Below, piece after piece: positions 1-9,317 of a stretch of 64,000 bases of DNA; the stretch's first letter is position 1; each line of letters starts with the position of its first letter. Made by a program: the position numbers and the translations under genes. The notes beneath the pieces were generated by a model. The model was not told where the DNA came from and did not search any database. It was given only the letters and a program-made list of their open reading frames with translations. This stretch comes from CAVYTF01 sp963771435 (GTDB lineage: Bacteria > Bacteroidota > Bacteroidia > Chitinophagales > Chitinophagaceae): NCBI GenBank assembly GCA_963771435.1, contig CAVYTF010000030.1:1-64000 (forward strand). Reading direction: 5' to 3'.

Positions 1-216
1 AGTAAGTGAAAGGGTCGCTCCAGTAAATACTTTAGCCGCTCCAGTAAGTACTTTAGGCATTCCAGTAAGTACTTTAGCGCCTGCAGTATTTACTTTAGCG
101 GCTCCAGTAAATACTTTAGCCGCTCCAGTACTTACTTAAGGCATTTCAGTAAGTACTTTACCGCCTGCAGTATTTACTTAAGGGCTAAAGTACTTACTGG
201 AGCGGCTAAAGTATTA
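1..216. repeat. 21-bp tandem array 1 (upstream of smc)
   Basis: The core CAGTAAGTACTTTAG recurs with its first base at 21, 42, 63, 84, 105, 126, 147 and 168, an exact 21-bp step, and a degenerate unit runs off the left edge. Variants replace AAGTACT by AAATACT, TATTTACT or ACTTACT. The last unit, about 187-212, is inverted (AAGTACTTACTGGAG). Bases 217-433 hold no gene that I can see. The array ends about 220 bp before the smc start. Function unknown. Confidence 0.9.
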
Positions 217-433
217 GCCCAAAAACTGAAAGTGTTACTATAAAGACCCGGGTAATGCATCGTCAATGGGGGATTGTTTAGGCACAAAGAGCAGCCTTTA
301 TTTAATAAACCGAACATTTGTCCTTTATTTCCCCCAATTCATCCCTCCTCATTGATAATTGCTCATTCACCCGCCTTTCCACCAGTTCTCCACAACCTGC
401 GTTAAAACATGAAAATTTCGCCGCTTTTGCCCT

Positions 434-3400
434 ATGTTCGCAGTTGATAAAAACAGGAAAAAGTTGCGATTAAAATCATTGGAGATAAAGGGTTTCAAAA
501 GTTTTGCCGATAAAACGACCATCCTTTTTGACGAGGGTATCACGGGCATCATCGGCCCGAATGGCTGTGGCAAGAGTAATATTATTGACAGCATCCGCTG
601 GGTGATAGGTGAGCAAAAAATATCTGCCCTGCGCAGCGAGAACCTGGATGCGCTGGTTTTTAACGGCTCCAAAACACGCAGCGCGAGCGGGCTTGCGGAG
701 GTGAGCCTCACGTTTGAGAACACGCGAAATGTGCTGCCGACGGAGTTCACGACGGTTACCATAACGCGCCGGTTTTATAAAAACGGCGACAGCGAATACC
801 GCCTCAACGACGTGAGCTGCCGCCTGAAAGACATCCATAACCTGTTCATGGATACGGGCGTGAGCAACGACAGCTATGCCATCATAGAGCTGGGCATGGT
901 GGAGGACATCATCAAAGACAAGGACAACAGCCGCCGCCGGATGCTGGAACAGGCCGCGGGCATCACCATCTATAAAACGCGCAAAAAGGAAGCGAAAAAA
1001 AAGCTTGACCTGACGGAACAGGATCTGGCGCGCATTGAGGATGTGCTGTTTGAGATAAACAACCAACTGAAAATTGTGGAGAGCCAGGCGAAGAAGGCGG
1101 AGAAATATTATGAGATAAAAAAAGATTACCGAACGGTGTCCATCGAGCTGGCAAAAGCAGGGCTGGAAGGCTTTAACGAAACCTACAAAACGCTGAACAA
1201 ACAGCAGGAGGAAGAGCTGAACAAAAAGATGCAGCTTGAGGCGGAGATAGCGACGGAAGAGGCGGCCATTGAACAGGAAAAGTTGGGGTTTATTGAAAAG
1301 GAAAAGGCGTTGCAAACGATGCAGCACCAGTTTAACGAGCTGCAGCAAACCATAAAAGAAAAGGAGAACGGGAAGAATCTTGCTGCGCAGAAGCTGCAAT
1401 ACCTGAAAGAAAAAGAAAGTACCCTGAAACAATTTGCCGATAAGGCCGAGGGGCAGCTGAAAAGCACGGGCGACTCGATTCTTTATACGCAAAAACAATT
1501 GGACGAACAGGAGGCGAAACTGCAACTGCTGCAACGATCGTTTGATGCAGCGAGGAGTTCGCTGGATGATAAACGCAAAGTTTTTGACGGAAAAAGAGCA
1601 GAAGTGGATCTGCTGCGCAATAAATTTCAGCAGGTGCAGCGCAACCAGTTTGAAGCGGAAAAGAAGGTGGCGGTTGCGGATACTTCCATCCAAAACCTGC
1701 AGCGCAGCCAGCAGCAACTGAACGAAGAAAAGCAAAACAGGCAACAGCAACTGGAGCAGGCGGCGGCAGAACTTACGGAAAAAGAAAAGCAGTTGGAAGA
1801 AAGGAAGGCTGTGTTGCAGCACTTGCAGGAAACGAACGACAAAGCAAAAGAACAGATACTGGAAACGCAGGCTCAATTGGAATTGCTGCGCAATAAGCTG
1901 GCGGAAGAAAACCGCTGGCTGGATTCAAAACGCAATGAGCACGCGTTGCTTAAAAGCCTGATAGATTCAATGGAAGGTTATCCTGAAAGCATCAAGTTCC
2001 TGCATAAAAACGCCAATTGGAACTTTGCTTCGCCGATACTGTCGGATATTTTGTACGTGCAGGAAGAATATCGAGTTGCAGTAGAGAATGTGTTGGAGCC
2101 GTATTTGAATTATTATGTGGTGAATAACCTGGAAGAAGGCCTGAAGGCTGTGCATTTGCTGGACGAAAAGAAGAAAGGAAAGGCGAATTTCTTTATGCTG
2201 GATAAGCTGAACGGATGGAAAAATGACGGACAACAGCCGGCAAATACGCTGAAGGCGATGGATGTGATCGAGGTGGACGATAAATATTATAAGCTGGCGC
2301 AATACCTGCTTGGGAATGTGTTTATCGCTGAAAATGATGAGGCTATAGAAAACTCAGAGGGGGCAGTAGTTTTGGAAAAGAACGGAAAGTTTGTTAAAGG
2401 GAAATATACTTTAAGCGGTGGCAGCATCGGGCTGTTTGAAGGGAAAAAGATAGGCCGTGCAAAGAATCTTGAAAAGATACAGGATGAAATTATCATCCAG
2501 GAAGCGGTTGTGAATGCCTTAAAAAAGGAGATACAGAAAAAGAATAACGAAGTGATAGGGTTTAATGAACAATTAAAAGAGGGGGCAATACGACAAACAC
2601 AAAATGAAATTAACCAGCTTATTAATAATGTGTTTGCGGCAAAGAATAAGATAGAGAATTTGCAGGCAGCACAATCAGCTTCGCAGAAACGATTGCTAGA
2701 AACAGAAAGCCGTTTGAAAGCCGAATTTGAAAATATAGCTGCAACTCGTGCATTGTTGGTAGAACTCAATACTTTGCTTGAAGGATCTTCCGACGCATTG
2801 AAATTGGCAGAAGGTGAGTACCAACATACCGAGCAGGAATATAATAAGGCATCTGGAGCTTATAACGAGAGCAATATGCAGCTTATACGGCATCAGAACA
2901 CTATCAGCGGATTGAAGCAAGAGCGTATTTTCAAGCAAAACCAGTTGAATGACCTGCGCAAACAGATTGAAACAAATACGCAGCAGCTAAAGGAAACAGT
3001 GGAAGAAATTATTACCAGCCAAAAGATTTTGTCAGAAGCAGATGAGTCATTGCTTCATTTGCTGCGCAAAAAAGAAGCGGAAGAAAAACTGTTGAACGAA
3101 ACTGAAAGGGGTTATTATGAAATGCGCAATGCCCTGCAGGAAAAAGAGACGGCACTGCGCAGCAAGGCAAAGACAAAGGAACAGATCGAGCATTTGTTTG
3201 GAGAGATAAAAGACCGGCTCAACGACCTGAAACTGAAGCTTGCCGGAATGAAGGAAAGATTGTTGGTTGAGTTTAAGGTAGAATTAGACGCCATCATTGA
3301 TGAACCAAGGGCAACAGAAACGCCGCTGGAGGAGTTGCAGGCTTCGGCAGACAAAATGAAGAAGCGCCTTGAAAATATCGGGGAAATAAACCCAACGGCT

Positions 3401-3983
3401 ATCGAGGCTTTTACAGAAATGAAAAAGAGGTACACTTTCATTGCAGAACAAAAGAATGACTTGGTTAATGCAAAAGAAAGTTTGCTGCAAACGATTCAGG
3501 AAGTGGAGTTGATCGCTAACCAGCAGTTTCTTGATACTTTTAATAAAGTTCGTGAGAACTTTCAAAAAGTATTCAAGGCATTGTTTACGGAAGAAGACAC
3601 TGCAGATATGATCGATGGAGAACCCTGAAAACCTCTCTGAAACAGGGATCGATATCATTGCAAAGCCCAAGGGGAAGCGGCCTTCTTCCATTAATCAATT
3701 AAGCGGAGGCGAAAAAACATTAACTGCAACGGCACTCTTGTTTGCTATTTATCTTATCAAGCCTGCGCCTTTTTGTATACTTGATGAAGTGGATGCACCA
3801 CTTGACGATGCTAACATCGGAAAGTTTACAAATATGATAAAACAATTCAGCGAAAACTCGCAGTTTATCATTGTTACTCACAATAAACAAACAATGGGCG
3901 CAGTGGACGTTATTTATGGCGTGACCATGCAGGAAGCGGGCGTAAGCAAATTGGTTCCTGTTGATTTCAGAACTTTAAATTAG
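434..3983 (+). CDS. smc: Chromosome segregation ATPase SMC, interrupted by one frameshift
   Basis: SMC ATPase that compacts and segregates the chromosome. The N-terminal head has a Walker A motif (GPNGCGKSN, residues 41-49). Long coiled coils flank a hinge near residues 510-680. The C-terminal head (signature QLSGGEK, Walker B CILDEVDAPL) lies in another frame. The first frame stops at 3626-3628 and the second is open from before 3615. Removing one base near 3613-3614 joins them as DMIMENPENLSE and gives about 1182 residues, the normal SMC length. A sequencing error is therefore more likely than inactivation. The ATG at 434 adds about ten residues before the usual SMC beginning; the TTG at 464 (LRLKSLEIKGFKSF) is an alternative start. 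Array 1 lies upstream. Confidence 0.93.
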
Positions 3984-4007
3984 ATTATATACCTGTAAAT
4001 TCAGATC

Positions 4008-4442
4008 TTGACAAAAATTGTGATCATACTTTACCTTGTTGTTTTTAGCTTATATGTTTTATTTAGCCGCCAACCTGATTTTTTTGACGGGGAAAAAACA
4101 ACAGGAACTATTCATTTTGTAAAAACTAATAACCAAATAATTCCCAAAGCAAATTTTGCTGTTGGCAAAACAAATTACAGCGTTGATGTTAATTATATTT
4201 TCAGGACATTTTCAGAAGGGGAAAAGGTGGCGGTTATTTATGATAACCAGGACCCAAAAAATGCAGCATTGTACAATATTTGGGGTTATTGGTTACGCTG
4301 GCAGGAGCTCGTTTTCTCTCTTGTTTTAGTGATAGGTCTATTCCAGGTGGCTATGCAAATAACAAATAACCCTACACCCGAAGCCTTATTACAGGAACTT
4401 GAAGGAAGGAAACGGGTGAAGAAAAAAAAGTATAGTGATTGA
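4008..4442 (+). CDS. Small two-helix membrane protein, DUF3592-like
   Basis: A 144-residue protein with a hydrophobic N-terminal helix (about residues 3-19), a soluble middle of about 75 residues and a second helix (about 97-117). The middle segment VAVIYDNQDPKNAALYN followed by WGYW resembles DUF3592-type membrane proteins, whose function is unknown. A basic tail (RKRVKKKK) suggests a cytoplasmic C-terminus. The frame opens with TTG at 4008; a GTG at 4020 is an alternative. It follows smc by 24 bp on the same strand and may be cotranscribed with it. The 174 bp beyond it, up to the convergent gene, hold nothing clear. Confidence 0.6.
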   Translation: MTKIVIILYLVVFSLYVLFSRQPDFFDGEKTTGTIHFVKTNNQIIPKANFAVGKTNYSVDVNYIFRTFSEGEKVAVIYDNQDPKNAALYNIWGYWLRWQELVFSLVLVIGLFQVAMQITNNPTPEALLQELEGRKRVKKKKYSD

Positions 4443-4616
4443 GTTTTCGCAACTTTAAAATTAGAACAGAAAAATAAGGGCACCCCGCTCTGCGAGGCAC
4501 CCTATTAACCCTGCTGCATAAGAAAAAGATGAAATATCTTAAAGGTGCTTTTTGCTTATTTGTATTGTAGACTTTCACTGGAACAAAGGGTTTAAAATAA
4601 AAATAAAAATATTTTT

Positions 4617-5618
4617 TTAATCGAGCAACCTTGCAATTTTTCCATTTGCACCAGCAAGAAAAACAGCATTCCCCTTTTTAGCTTTTTGGCAAACATGAAA
4701 ACTTTGGTTGGAGATTAATTGCCAGTTTTTACCACCATCCTCACTTATATCAATTCCGCTCGTGCCGCAGGAAATTAATTTATTTGAAGTGATGTAAGCC
4801 ACACAGCTTCTATAACCATGAGGAGAAGTTTGAGGTTTGACCCATGAATCTCCATGGTTAAAAGAAAGAGCGCAATTACCAGTTGTGTCTTTGTCATTTG
4901 AAAAATCGCCCCCAACAACAGCAAAATATTTTTCTTTCCATGTACTTATAGAATTTGCTCCAGTCGTTTCCTTGCCTTGTATCATTTGCAATATCTCCCC
5001 GCCTAAACCATTCATTATTTCAGTTTGTTTACCACCAGATATAATCAGGTAATCTCCATTTTTTTTTAATAAAATATTTGTACCGCTTGCAGCAAAACAA
5101 GCTTCTCCACTGTAATCAATAGGTGCGACAAGGAGCTTAGTTCCCTTGTTCCAATTTTCGCCATTATCAAACGTAATTGCTAAAAAAAACCTTTCTTTAA
5201 TTGGGTCGCCAATCACAATTCCGAAATTTTTATTTTGAAAATCCATCGCATCTAAAAACATTCCTTTGGTTGTGTCTTCAAATACTTTGTACCAGTTCTT
5301 ACCTCCATCTTTAGTTTTTAGAATAATAGCCGGTTCTGCAACTGCCAATATTAATGCCGTATTAGCGTCAAAAGCTTCTATATCCCGGAAATCACGCTTT
5401 TCATAACCCGCAACGGTAAGCCATTCAAATGTTTTGCCTCCATCAAGGCTTTTTGCAACTGTGCCATTGCTGCCACTTGCCCAAATAATATTATTGTTTA
5501 CAATGCTTAATCCACGAAGCGAAGTATTATGGCCGCTGTCCAATACTGTTATTCTTTCTTGCTGTGCAAAAATCATATTAGAAGAAAGCAGGAGTAAAAA
5601 GAAAGTGATTGTTTTCAT
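4617..5618 (-). CDS. Secreted YCF48/BNR-repeat beta-propeller-like protein
   Basis: Exported protein of about 333 residues. The start at 5618 is chosen because it gives a clean signal peptide (MKTITFFLLLLSSNMIFAQ); an in-frame start at 5657 would add 13 polar residues. Repeated Asp-box-like motifs (SLDGGKTFEWL, TKDGGKNWYKV, TFDNGENWNKG, SEDGGKNWQLI) at roughly regular spacing indicate blades of a sialidase/YCF48-type propeller. Bacteroidota carry many such proteins, often named photosystem II stability factor-like or oxidoreductase, without an assigned reaction. It is divergent from pyrR with a short gap. Confidence 0.75.
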   Translation of the reverse strand: MKTITFFLLLLSSNMIFAQQERITVLDSGHNTSLRGLSIVNNNIIWASGSNGTVAKSLDGGKTFEWLTVAGYEKRDFRDIEAFDANTALILAVAEPAIILKTKDGGKNWYKVFEDTTKGMFLDAMDFQNKNFGIVIGDPIKERFFLAITFDNGENWNKGTKLLVAPIDYSGEACFAASGTNILLKKNGDYLIISGGKQTEIMNGLGGEILQMIQGKETTGANSISTWKEKYFAVVGGDFSNDKDTTGNCALSFNHGDSWVKPQTSPHGYRSCVAYITSNKLISCGTSGIDISEDGGKNWQLISNQSFHVCQKAKKGNAVFLAGANGKIARLLD

Positions 5619-5644
5619 GAAATTATTTATTCTATTTTGCTGAG

Positions 5645-6205
5645 GTGAGGTATTCAACTAATTTAGTGCAAATTATTGTTTCCTTGAAATCTATCCTAAC
5701 AGAACAGCAATTGAATTTGAGCGTAAAACGTTTGGCGCATCAAATTGTTGAAAATCATCTTGGACTGCACAATACGGTGCTCATTGGTATGCAACCACGA
5801 GGCATTTTTCTCAGCGATAGAATCGTTAATGAGTTAAAGACCTTTCCCAATATTTCGGGTATCAGTTACGGTAAACTTGATATTACTTTTTACCGCGATG
5901 ATGTGCGCAAAAGCCTCCATCTCGCCAATAAAACCAATATTGATTTTAGTATTGAAAATAAAACTGTGATCATTATTGACGATGTGCTTTGGACGGGTAG
6001 AACTATTCGTGCAGCGCTAGACGCACTGCTTGATTTTGGGCGCGCCTCAAAAGTGGAATTATGCGTGCTCATCGACCGACGCTTTAGCCGCCAACTTCCT
6101 ATTCATGCAGATTATGTAGGAAGAACAATTGATACATTTCCTGAACAAAAAGTGCTGGTTCACTGGAAGGAAAAAGATGAGAAAGATGAAGTAGTGCTGG
6201 TTTGA
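5645..6205 (+). CDS. pyrR: Bifunctional pyr regulator / uracil phosphoribosyltransferase PyrR
   Basis: PRTase-fold protein matching PyrR. The PRPP-binding motif VIIIDDVLWTGRTIRAA is near residues 108-124, with GMQPRGIFLSDRI upstream and CVLIDRRFSRQLPI downstream. The family binds pyr mRNA in many Firmicutes and has uracil phosphoribosyltransferase activity. No attenuator hairpin was seen in the 82 bp between this gene and pyrB, so mRNA regulation is not evident here. The frame opens at GTG 5645, but family members begin close to KSILTEQQL, which favours the TTG at 5684. The gene heads a cluster with pyrB. Confidence 0.88.
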   Translation: MRYSTNLVQIIVSLKSILTEQQLNLSVKRLAHQIVENHLGLHNTVLIGMQPRGIFLSDRIVNELKTFPNISGISYGKLDITFYRDDVRKSLHLANKTNIDFSIENKTVIIIDDVLWTGRTIRAALDALLDFGRASKVELCVLIDRRFSRQLPIHADYVGRTIDTFPEQKVLVHWKEKDEKDEVVLV

Positions 6206-6276
6206 ACATAGTTAATAGCAGGTAGCCTGTATTGATTTTTAATTTTAATTCATAATTCTTAATTATCACCTCTATC

Positions 6277-6284
6277 TTTGATTT
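6277..6284 (+). promoter_or_regulatory. Bacteroidota -7 element (TATCTTTG) upstream of pyrB
   Basis: TATCTTTG matches the TAnnTTTG consensus of Bacteroidota primary-sigma promoters and lies only a few bases before the pyrB ATG, so the transcript would have a very short leader. No convincing TTTG -33 box is present, so this is tentative. The preceding AT-rich text is made of heptamers related to TTCATAA and TTCTTAA. Confidence 0.35.
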
Positions 6285-6287
6285 TTA

Positions 6288-7214
6288 ATGAGATTATCTA
6301 CTCCACATTTGCTGGGTATCAAAGACCTCACTAAAGAGGACATTCAATTAATTCTTTCCACTGCTCAGGATTTCAAAGATGTTTTACAAAGGCCGGTTAA
6401 AAAAGTTCCGTCGCTGCGGGATATAACCATCGTTAATCTTTTCTACGAAAATTCAACGAGGACGAGGATATCTTTTGAACTTGCTGAAAAAAGATTAAGT
6501 GCGGACACCCTGAATTTTACTGCCAGTGCCTCTTCGGCTGCAAAAGGAGAAACATTGCTCGACACGGTGAACAATATCCTCAGCATGAAAGTAGATATGG
6601 TAGTGATGCGCCATAGTGCCAGCGGAGCGCCACATTTTCTTGCCAAACATATTTCATCAGCTATAGTAAATGCAGGAGATGGCATTAATGAACACCCCAC
6701 GCAGGCATTACTGGATGCCTTTTCCATGCAGGAAAAAACCGGGAAACTGGAAGGCTTAAAAGTTGCTATTGTGGGTGATATCATGCATAGCCGCGTTGCC
6801 CTAAGCAATATCTACCTGCTTTCAAAAATGGGTGCTGAAATTATGGTGGCCGGCCCCCCAACATTAATCCCGAAATATATTGAAGAAGCGCTAAATGTAA
6901 GGGTAGAATACAACTTAAAAAAAGCCCTGCAATGGTGCGATGTGGCTAATGTTTTACGCATACAATTAGAACGGCAAAACCAGCCATTGTTTTCTTCTTT
7001 GCGGGAGTATAGTATTGCTTACGGTATCAATAAAAGATTGCTTGAGAGCCTCGGAAAAGAGATTGTCATCATGCATCCGGGGCCTATCAATCGCGGAGTG
7101 GAATTGGACAGTGATGTAGCAGACGGCCCTTATTCCATCATTCTTAACCAGGTGGAAAATGGAGTGGCCGTAAGAATGGCCGTATTGTATTTATTAGCAA
7201 ACAGGGAAAACTAA
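6288..7214 (+). CDS. pyrB: Aspartate carbamoyltransferase catalytic subunit
   Basis: Cytosolic second step of pyrimidine synthesis: carbamoyl phosphate plus aspartate gives carbamoyl-aspartate. The carbamoyl-phosphate-binding motif STRTRISFELA is near residues 55-65, HPTQALLDAFS in the middle and HPGPINRGVEL near the C-terminus, all diagnostic of ATCase. The length of 308 residues is normal for a catalytic chain. No pyrI lies nearby, as expected for class-C-like enzymes. It follows pyrR and precedes coaD by 12 bp, so pyrR-pyrB-coaD may share a transcript. Confidence 0.96.
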   Translation: MRLSTPHLLGIKDLTKEDIQLILSTAQDFKDVLQRPVKKVPSLRDITIVNLFYENSTRTRISFELAEKRLSADTLNFTASASSAAKGETLLDTVNNILSMKVDMVVMRHSASGAPHFLAKHISSAIVNAGDGINEHPTQALLDAFSMQEKTGKLEGLKVAIVGDIMHSRVALSNIYLLSKMGAEIMVAGPPTLIPKYIEEALNVRVEYNLKKALQWCDVANVLRIQLERQNQPLFSSLREYSIAYGINKRLLESLGKEIVIMHPGPINRGVELDSDVADGPYSIILNQVENGVAVRMAVLYLLANREN

Positions 7215-7226
7215 ACTATCACAACA

Positions 7227-7703
7227 ATGGAGCGTATTTGTTTATTCCCTGGCACATTTGACCCTGTTACTCTTGGGCATGTTGATATTATCAACCGCGC
7301 CTTGCCATTATTTGATAAAATCTTCGTAGGTATCGGTATCAATTCTTCCAAGCAACCCATGTTTGACGCTGCACAAAGAATGGAATGGTTCAAGGAAATC
7401 TATAAAAATGAAACTCGTGTGGAAAGTGTTGTGTACGAAGGCCTCACCATCAACTTTTGCAAAGAGGTTGGCGCCCGGTTTATTTTGCGCGGCATCCGCT
7501 ATGTAAGCGATTTTGAATATGAAAAAACAATTGCAGACGCCAACCGCGCGCTTGACAATACCATCGAAACCGTTTTCCTCACCGGCGAGCCAAAATATAC
7601 TTCCGTTGCCTCCACCATTGTGCGGGATATTTTAAGGAACAACGGCAATGCATCCCCCTTTCTTCCGGAAGCCGTAATTCAATCACTCAAAAAGAATAAA
7701 TAG
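7227..7703 (+). CDS. coaD: Phosphopantetheine adenylyltransferase
   Basis: CoA biosynthesis: 4'-phosphopantetheine plus ATP gives dephospho-CoA. The 158-residue protein opens with the nucleotidyltransferase signature FPGTFDPVTLGHVDI (GH of the HxGH-type motif near residues 18-19) and ends with the conserved YTSVASTIVRDIL helix. IDxxxx-type contacts around FILRGIRYVSDFEYE also match CoaD. The start ATG at 7227 lies 12 bp after pyrB. No oddities. Confidence 0.96.
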   Translation: MERICLFPGTFDPVTLGHVDIINRALPLFDKIFVGIGINSSKQPMFDAAQRMEWFKEIYKNETRVESVVYEGLTINFCKEVGARFILRGIRYVSDFEYEKTIADANRALDNTIETVFLTGEPKYTSVASTIVRDILRNNGNASPFLPEAVIQSLKKNK

Positions 7704-7720
7704 AGGCAGTTCATCAATCA

Positions 7721-7748
7721 TTATCAATTATTAATTCTCAATTATCAA
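7721..7748. repeat. Heptamer repeat (TTATCAA type), 4 copies
   Basis: Four consecutive 7-bp units: TTATCAA, TTATTAA, TTCTCAA, TTATCAA. It fills the gap between coaD and the thioesterase gene. Related AT-rich heptamers lie before pyrB (about 6245-6275) and before topA (26832-26866). Probably noncoding; function unknown. Confidence 0.7.
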
Positions 7749-7754
7749 CTAACC

Positions 7755-8195
7755 ATGAGCATCTGGTTCAACCCAAATATTTCAATTGACCAATTCCCGC
7801 ATTGGGATAAGGACACCCTTGTTGAACACATTGGCATTAAATTTATTGAAATAGGCCCTGACTTTCTCAAGGCCTCCATGCCTGTTGACAACCGCACCAA
7901 ACAAACTTACGGCCTTCTGCATGGTGGCGCATCAGTGGCTTTGGCTGAAACCATTGGCAGCATTGCTTCGGTGCTGGTCATTGACCCCGAAAAATTTATT
8001 TGCGTTGGCCTGGAAATAAACGCCAACCATGTGCGCAGCGCAAAAGATGGTTTTGTCATCGCCACCTGCACACCTTTGCACATTGGCTCTACCACCCATG
8101 TTTGGGATATTAAAATTCACGATGAAAAAGAAAGATTGGTTTGCATCAGCCGCATAACCGTCGCCATTTTAAAGAAGCAGCTACTCTCCGTGTAA
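7755..8195 (+). CDS. Hotdog-fold acyl-CoA thioesterase (PaaI/YdiI-like)
   Basis: A 146-residue hotdog-fold protein. The stretch GLLHGGASVALAETIGSIAS is the active-site segment of the PaaI/YdiI/MenI group, where the E in ALAETIGS is the usual catalytic acid and HGG binds the substrate region. These enzymes hydrolyse aryl- or acyl-CoA thioesters; in menaquinone-making bacteria one member acts on 1,4-dihydroxy-2-naphthoyl-CoA, but no men gene is nearby, so the substrate is open. It overlaps the convergent NUDIX gene by 15 bp. Confidence 0.85.
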   Translation: MSIWFNPNISIDQFPHWDKDTLVEHIGIKFIEIGPDFLKASMPVDNRTKQTYGLLHGGASVALAETIGSIASVLVIDPEKFICVGLEINANHVRSAKDGFVIATCTPLHIGSTTHVWDIKIHDEKERLVCISRITVAILKKQLLSV

Positions 8196-8594
8196 ATATT
8201 TTTTAATTATCTCCACAATATTCGGGTAGGTATTTTCCAAAAACTTGCCCAGGTCTTTTTCCTTCACCCATTTTATCTCCGTAATATCTTCTTCCGTTTG
8301 CGGAATTAATTTTTGGCTGCCCTTCACTTTCATTTTATACCAGTGCGCTTCTTTCACCACATTGCGGCCGGAGTATTCGTCAAAATAAGCATGGTTGGTA
8401 ATGCCCACCAGCTTGCCCAGCTTTAAATTCTTCACGCCAGTTTCTTCTTGCACCTCCCGCACGGCGCAGGCCTCAATGGTTTCGCCTTTGTCCAGCTTGC
8501 CTTTGGGCAGGTCCCAAAACCCGCGGCGGAATATCATCAGCAACTCTTTCTTTTCATTAAACACCAACCCTCCCCCCGCTATTATTTTTTTCAT
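8181..8594 (-). CDS. NUDIX hydrolase
   Basis: A protein of about 137 residues with a complete NUDIX box, GKLDKGETIEACAVREVQEE followed by TGV, fitting GX5EX7REUXEEXGU, so metal-dependent hydrolysis of a nucleoside diphosphate derivative is expected. The start at 8594 (MKKIIAGGGLVFN) is preferred because family members begin at this strand; an in-frame ATG at 8621 adds nine residues. The substrate cannot be told from sequence. The 3' end overlaps the convergent thioesterase gene, and the 5' end faces pyrE. Confidence 0.85.
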   Translation of the reverse strand: MKKIIAGGGLVFNEKKELLMIFRRGFWDLPKGKLDKGETIEACAVREVQEETGVKNLKLGKLVGITNHAYFDEYSGRNVVKEAHWYKMKVKGSQKLIPQTEEDITEIKWVKEKDLGKFLENTYPNIVEIIKKYLHGE

Positions 8595-8662
8595 ACACGA
8601 ATAAACACAAATTTTCTCCAACTAATTGCAATCTCAAACAAAATTGCTTTTACTTTCGTTGC

Positions 8663-9298
8663 ATGACGCAAAATCAAATAGCCATCGCCGAAAAATTACT
8701 GGAAGTTGGCGCCGTAAAACTCAATCCCGCGCAACCCTTCACGTGGGCAAGCGGCTGGAAAAGCCCCATTTACTGCGACAACCGCAAAATGCTCTCCTTT
8801 TCCGCAGCGCGCGGCCTCATCAAAAGCGAAATGTGTCGCATCCTTGCCGAAAAATTCCCTGATGCCCACATGCTTGCCGGCGTAGCCACCGCAGGAATTG
8901 CCTGGGGCGCCATGGCCGCCGACCAGTTGCAGTTACCTTATATATATGTGCGCCCGAAACCAAAAGAGCATGGCCTCGGCAACCAGATTGAAGGTTTTTA
9001 TGCGGGCGGCGAAAAAGTGGTGGTCATCGAAGACCTCATTTCCACCGGCAAAAGCAGCCTGCAGGTGGTGGATGTGCTGCGCGCCGCCGGGGTGCAAGTG
9101 GCCGGCATGGTGTCCATTTTTAATTACGGCTTCCCCCTTGCCGAAGAAAATTTCGCCAAAGCCGGCGTCCCTTTCTTTTCCTTAACCAATTACGAAACGC
9201 TCATCCAGCTCGCCATCGAAAAAAACATCGTTCAACAGCAAACCGAAGCCATTTTGCTGCAATGGAAGAATAACCCGGCGGAGTGGGGGAGGGAATGA
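8663..9298 (+). CDS. pyrE: Orotate phosphoribosyltransferase
   Basis: Converts orotate and PRPP to OMP in pyrimidine synthesis. A PRPP motif VVVIEDLISTGKSSLQ lies near residues 118-133, and FTWASGWKSPIYCDNRK near the N-terminus is the characteristic OPRTase segment. The length of 211 residues is normal. A TTG-N22-TACTTTCG promoter-like pair ends a few bases before the ATG, suggesting a nearly leaderless transcript (inference). The last 98 bp recur at 10218-10315 beyond the next gene. Confidence 0.95.
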   Translation: MTQNQIAIAEKLLEVGAVKLNPAQPFTWASGWKSPIYCDNRKMLSFSAARGLIKSEMCRILAEKFPDAHMLAGVATAGIAWGAMAADQLQLPYIYVRPKPKEHGLGNQIEGFYAGGEKVVVIEDLISTGKSSLQVVDVLRAAGVQVAGMVSIFNYGFPLAEENFAKAGVPFFSLTNYETLIQLAIEKNIVQQQTEAILLQWKNNPAEWGRE

Positions 9299-9300
9299 GG
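9203..9300 (+). repeat. Direct repeat, copy 1 (3' end of pyrE)
   Basis: These 98 bp, the last codons and stop of pyrE, match 10218-10315 at 92 of 98 positions by direct comparison. The two copies bracket the gene at 9318-10205. Most of the six differences are synonymous; one changes Gln to Glu. Confidence 0.92.
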
Positions 9301-9317
9301 CATATAAGTGATGAAGC

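Noticed and set aside
1..216. CRISPR array
   Set aside because: Neither this nor any other array has unique spacers of constant length between identical repeats; units are contiguous and degenerate, and no cas genes are present.
476..1876. 466-residue minus-strand frame opposite smc
   Set aside because: Antisense shadow of the coiled-coil coding region; composition (Leu/Phe/Arg runs) is the mirror of Glu/Lys/Gln-rich coils.
5619..5690. PyrR-type attenuator or riboswitch near pyrR
   Set aside because: No anti-terminator/terminator hairpin pair or PyrR-binding loop motif found before pyrR or pyrB.
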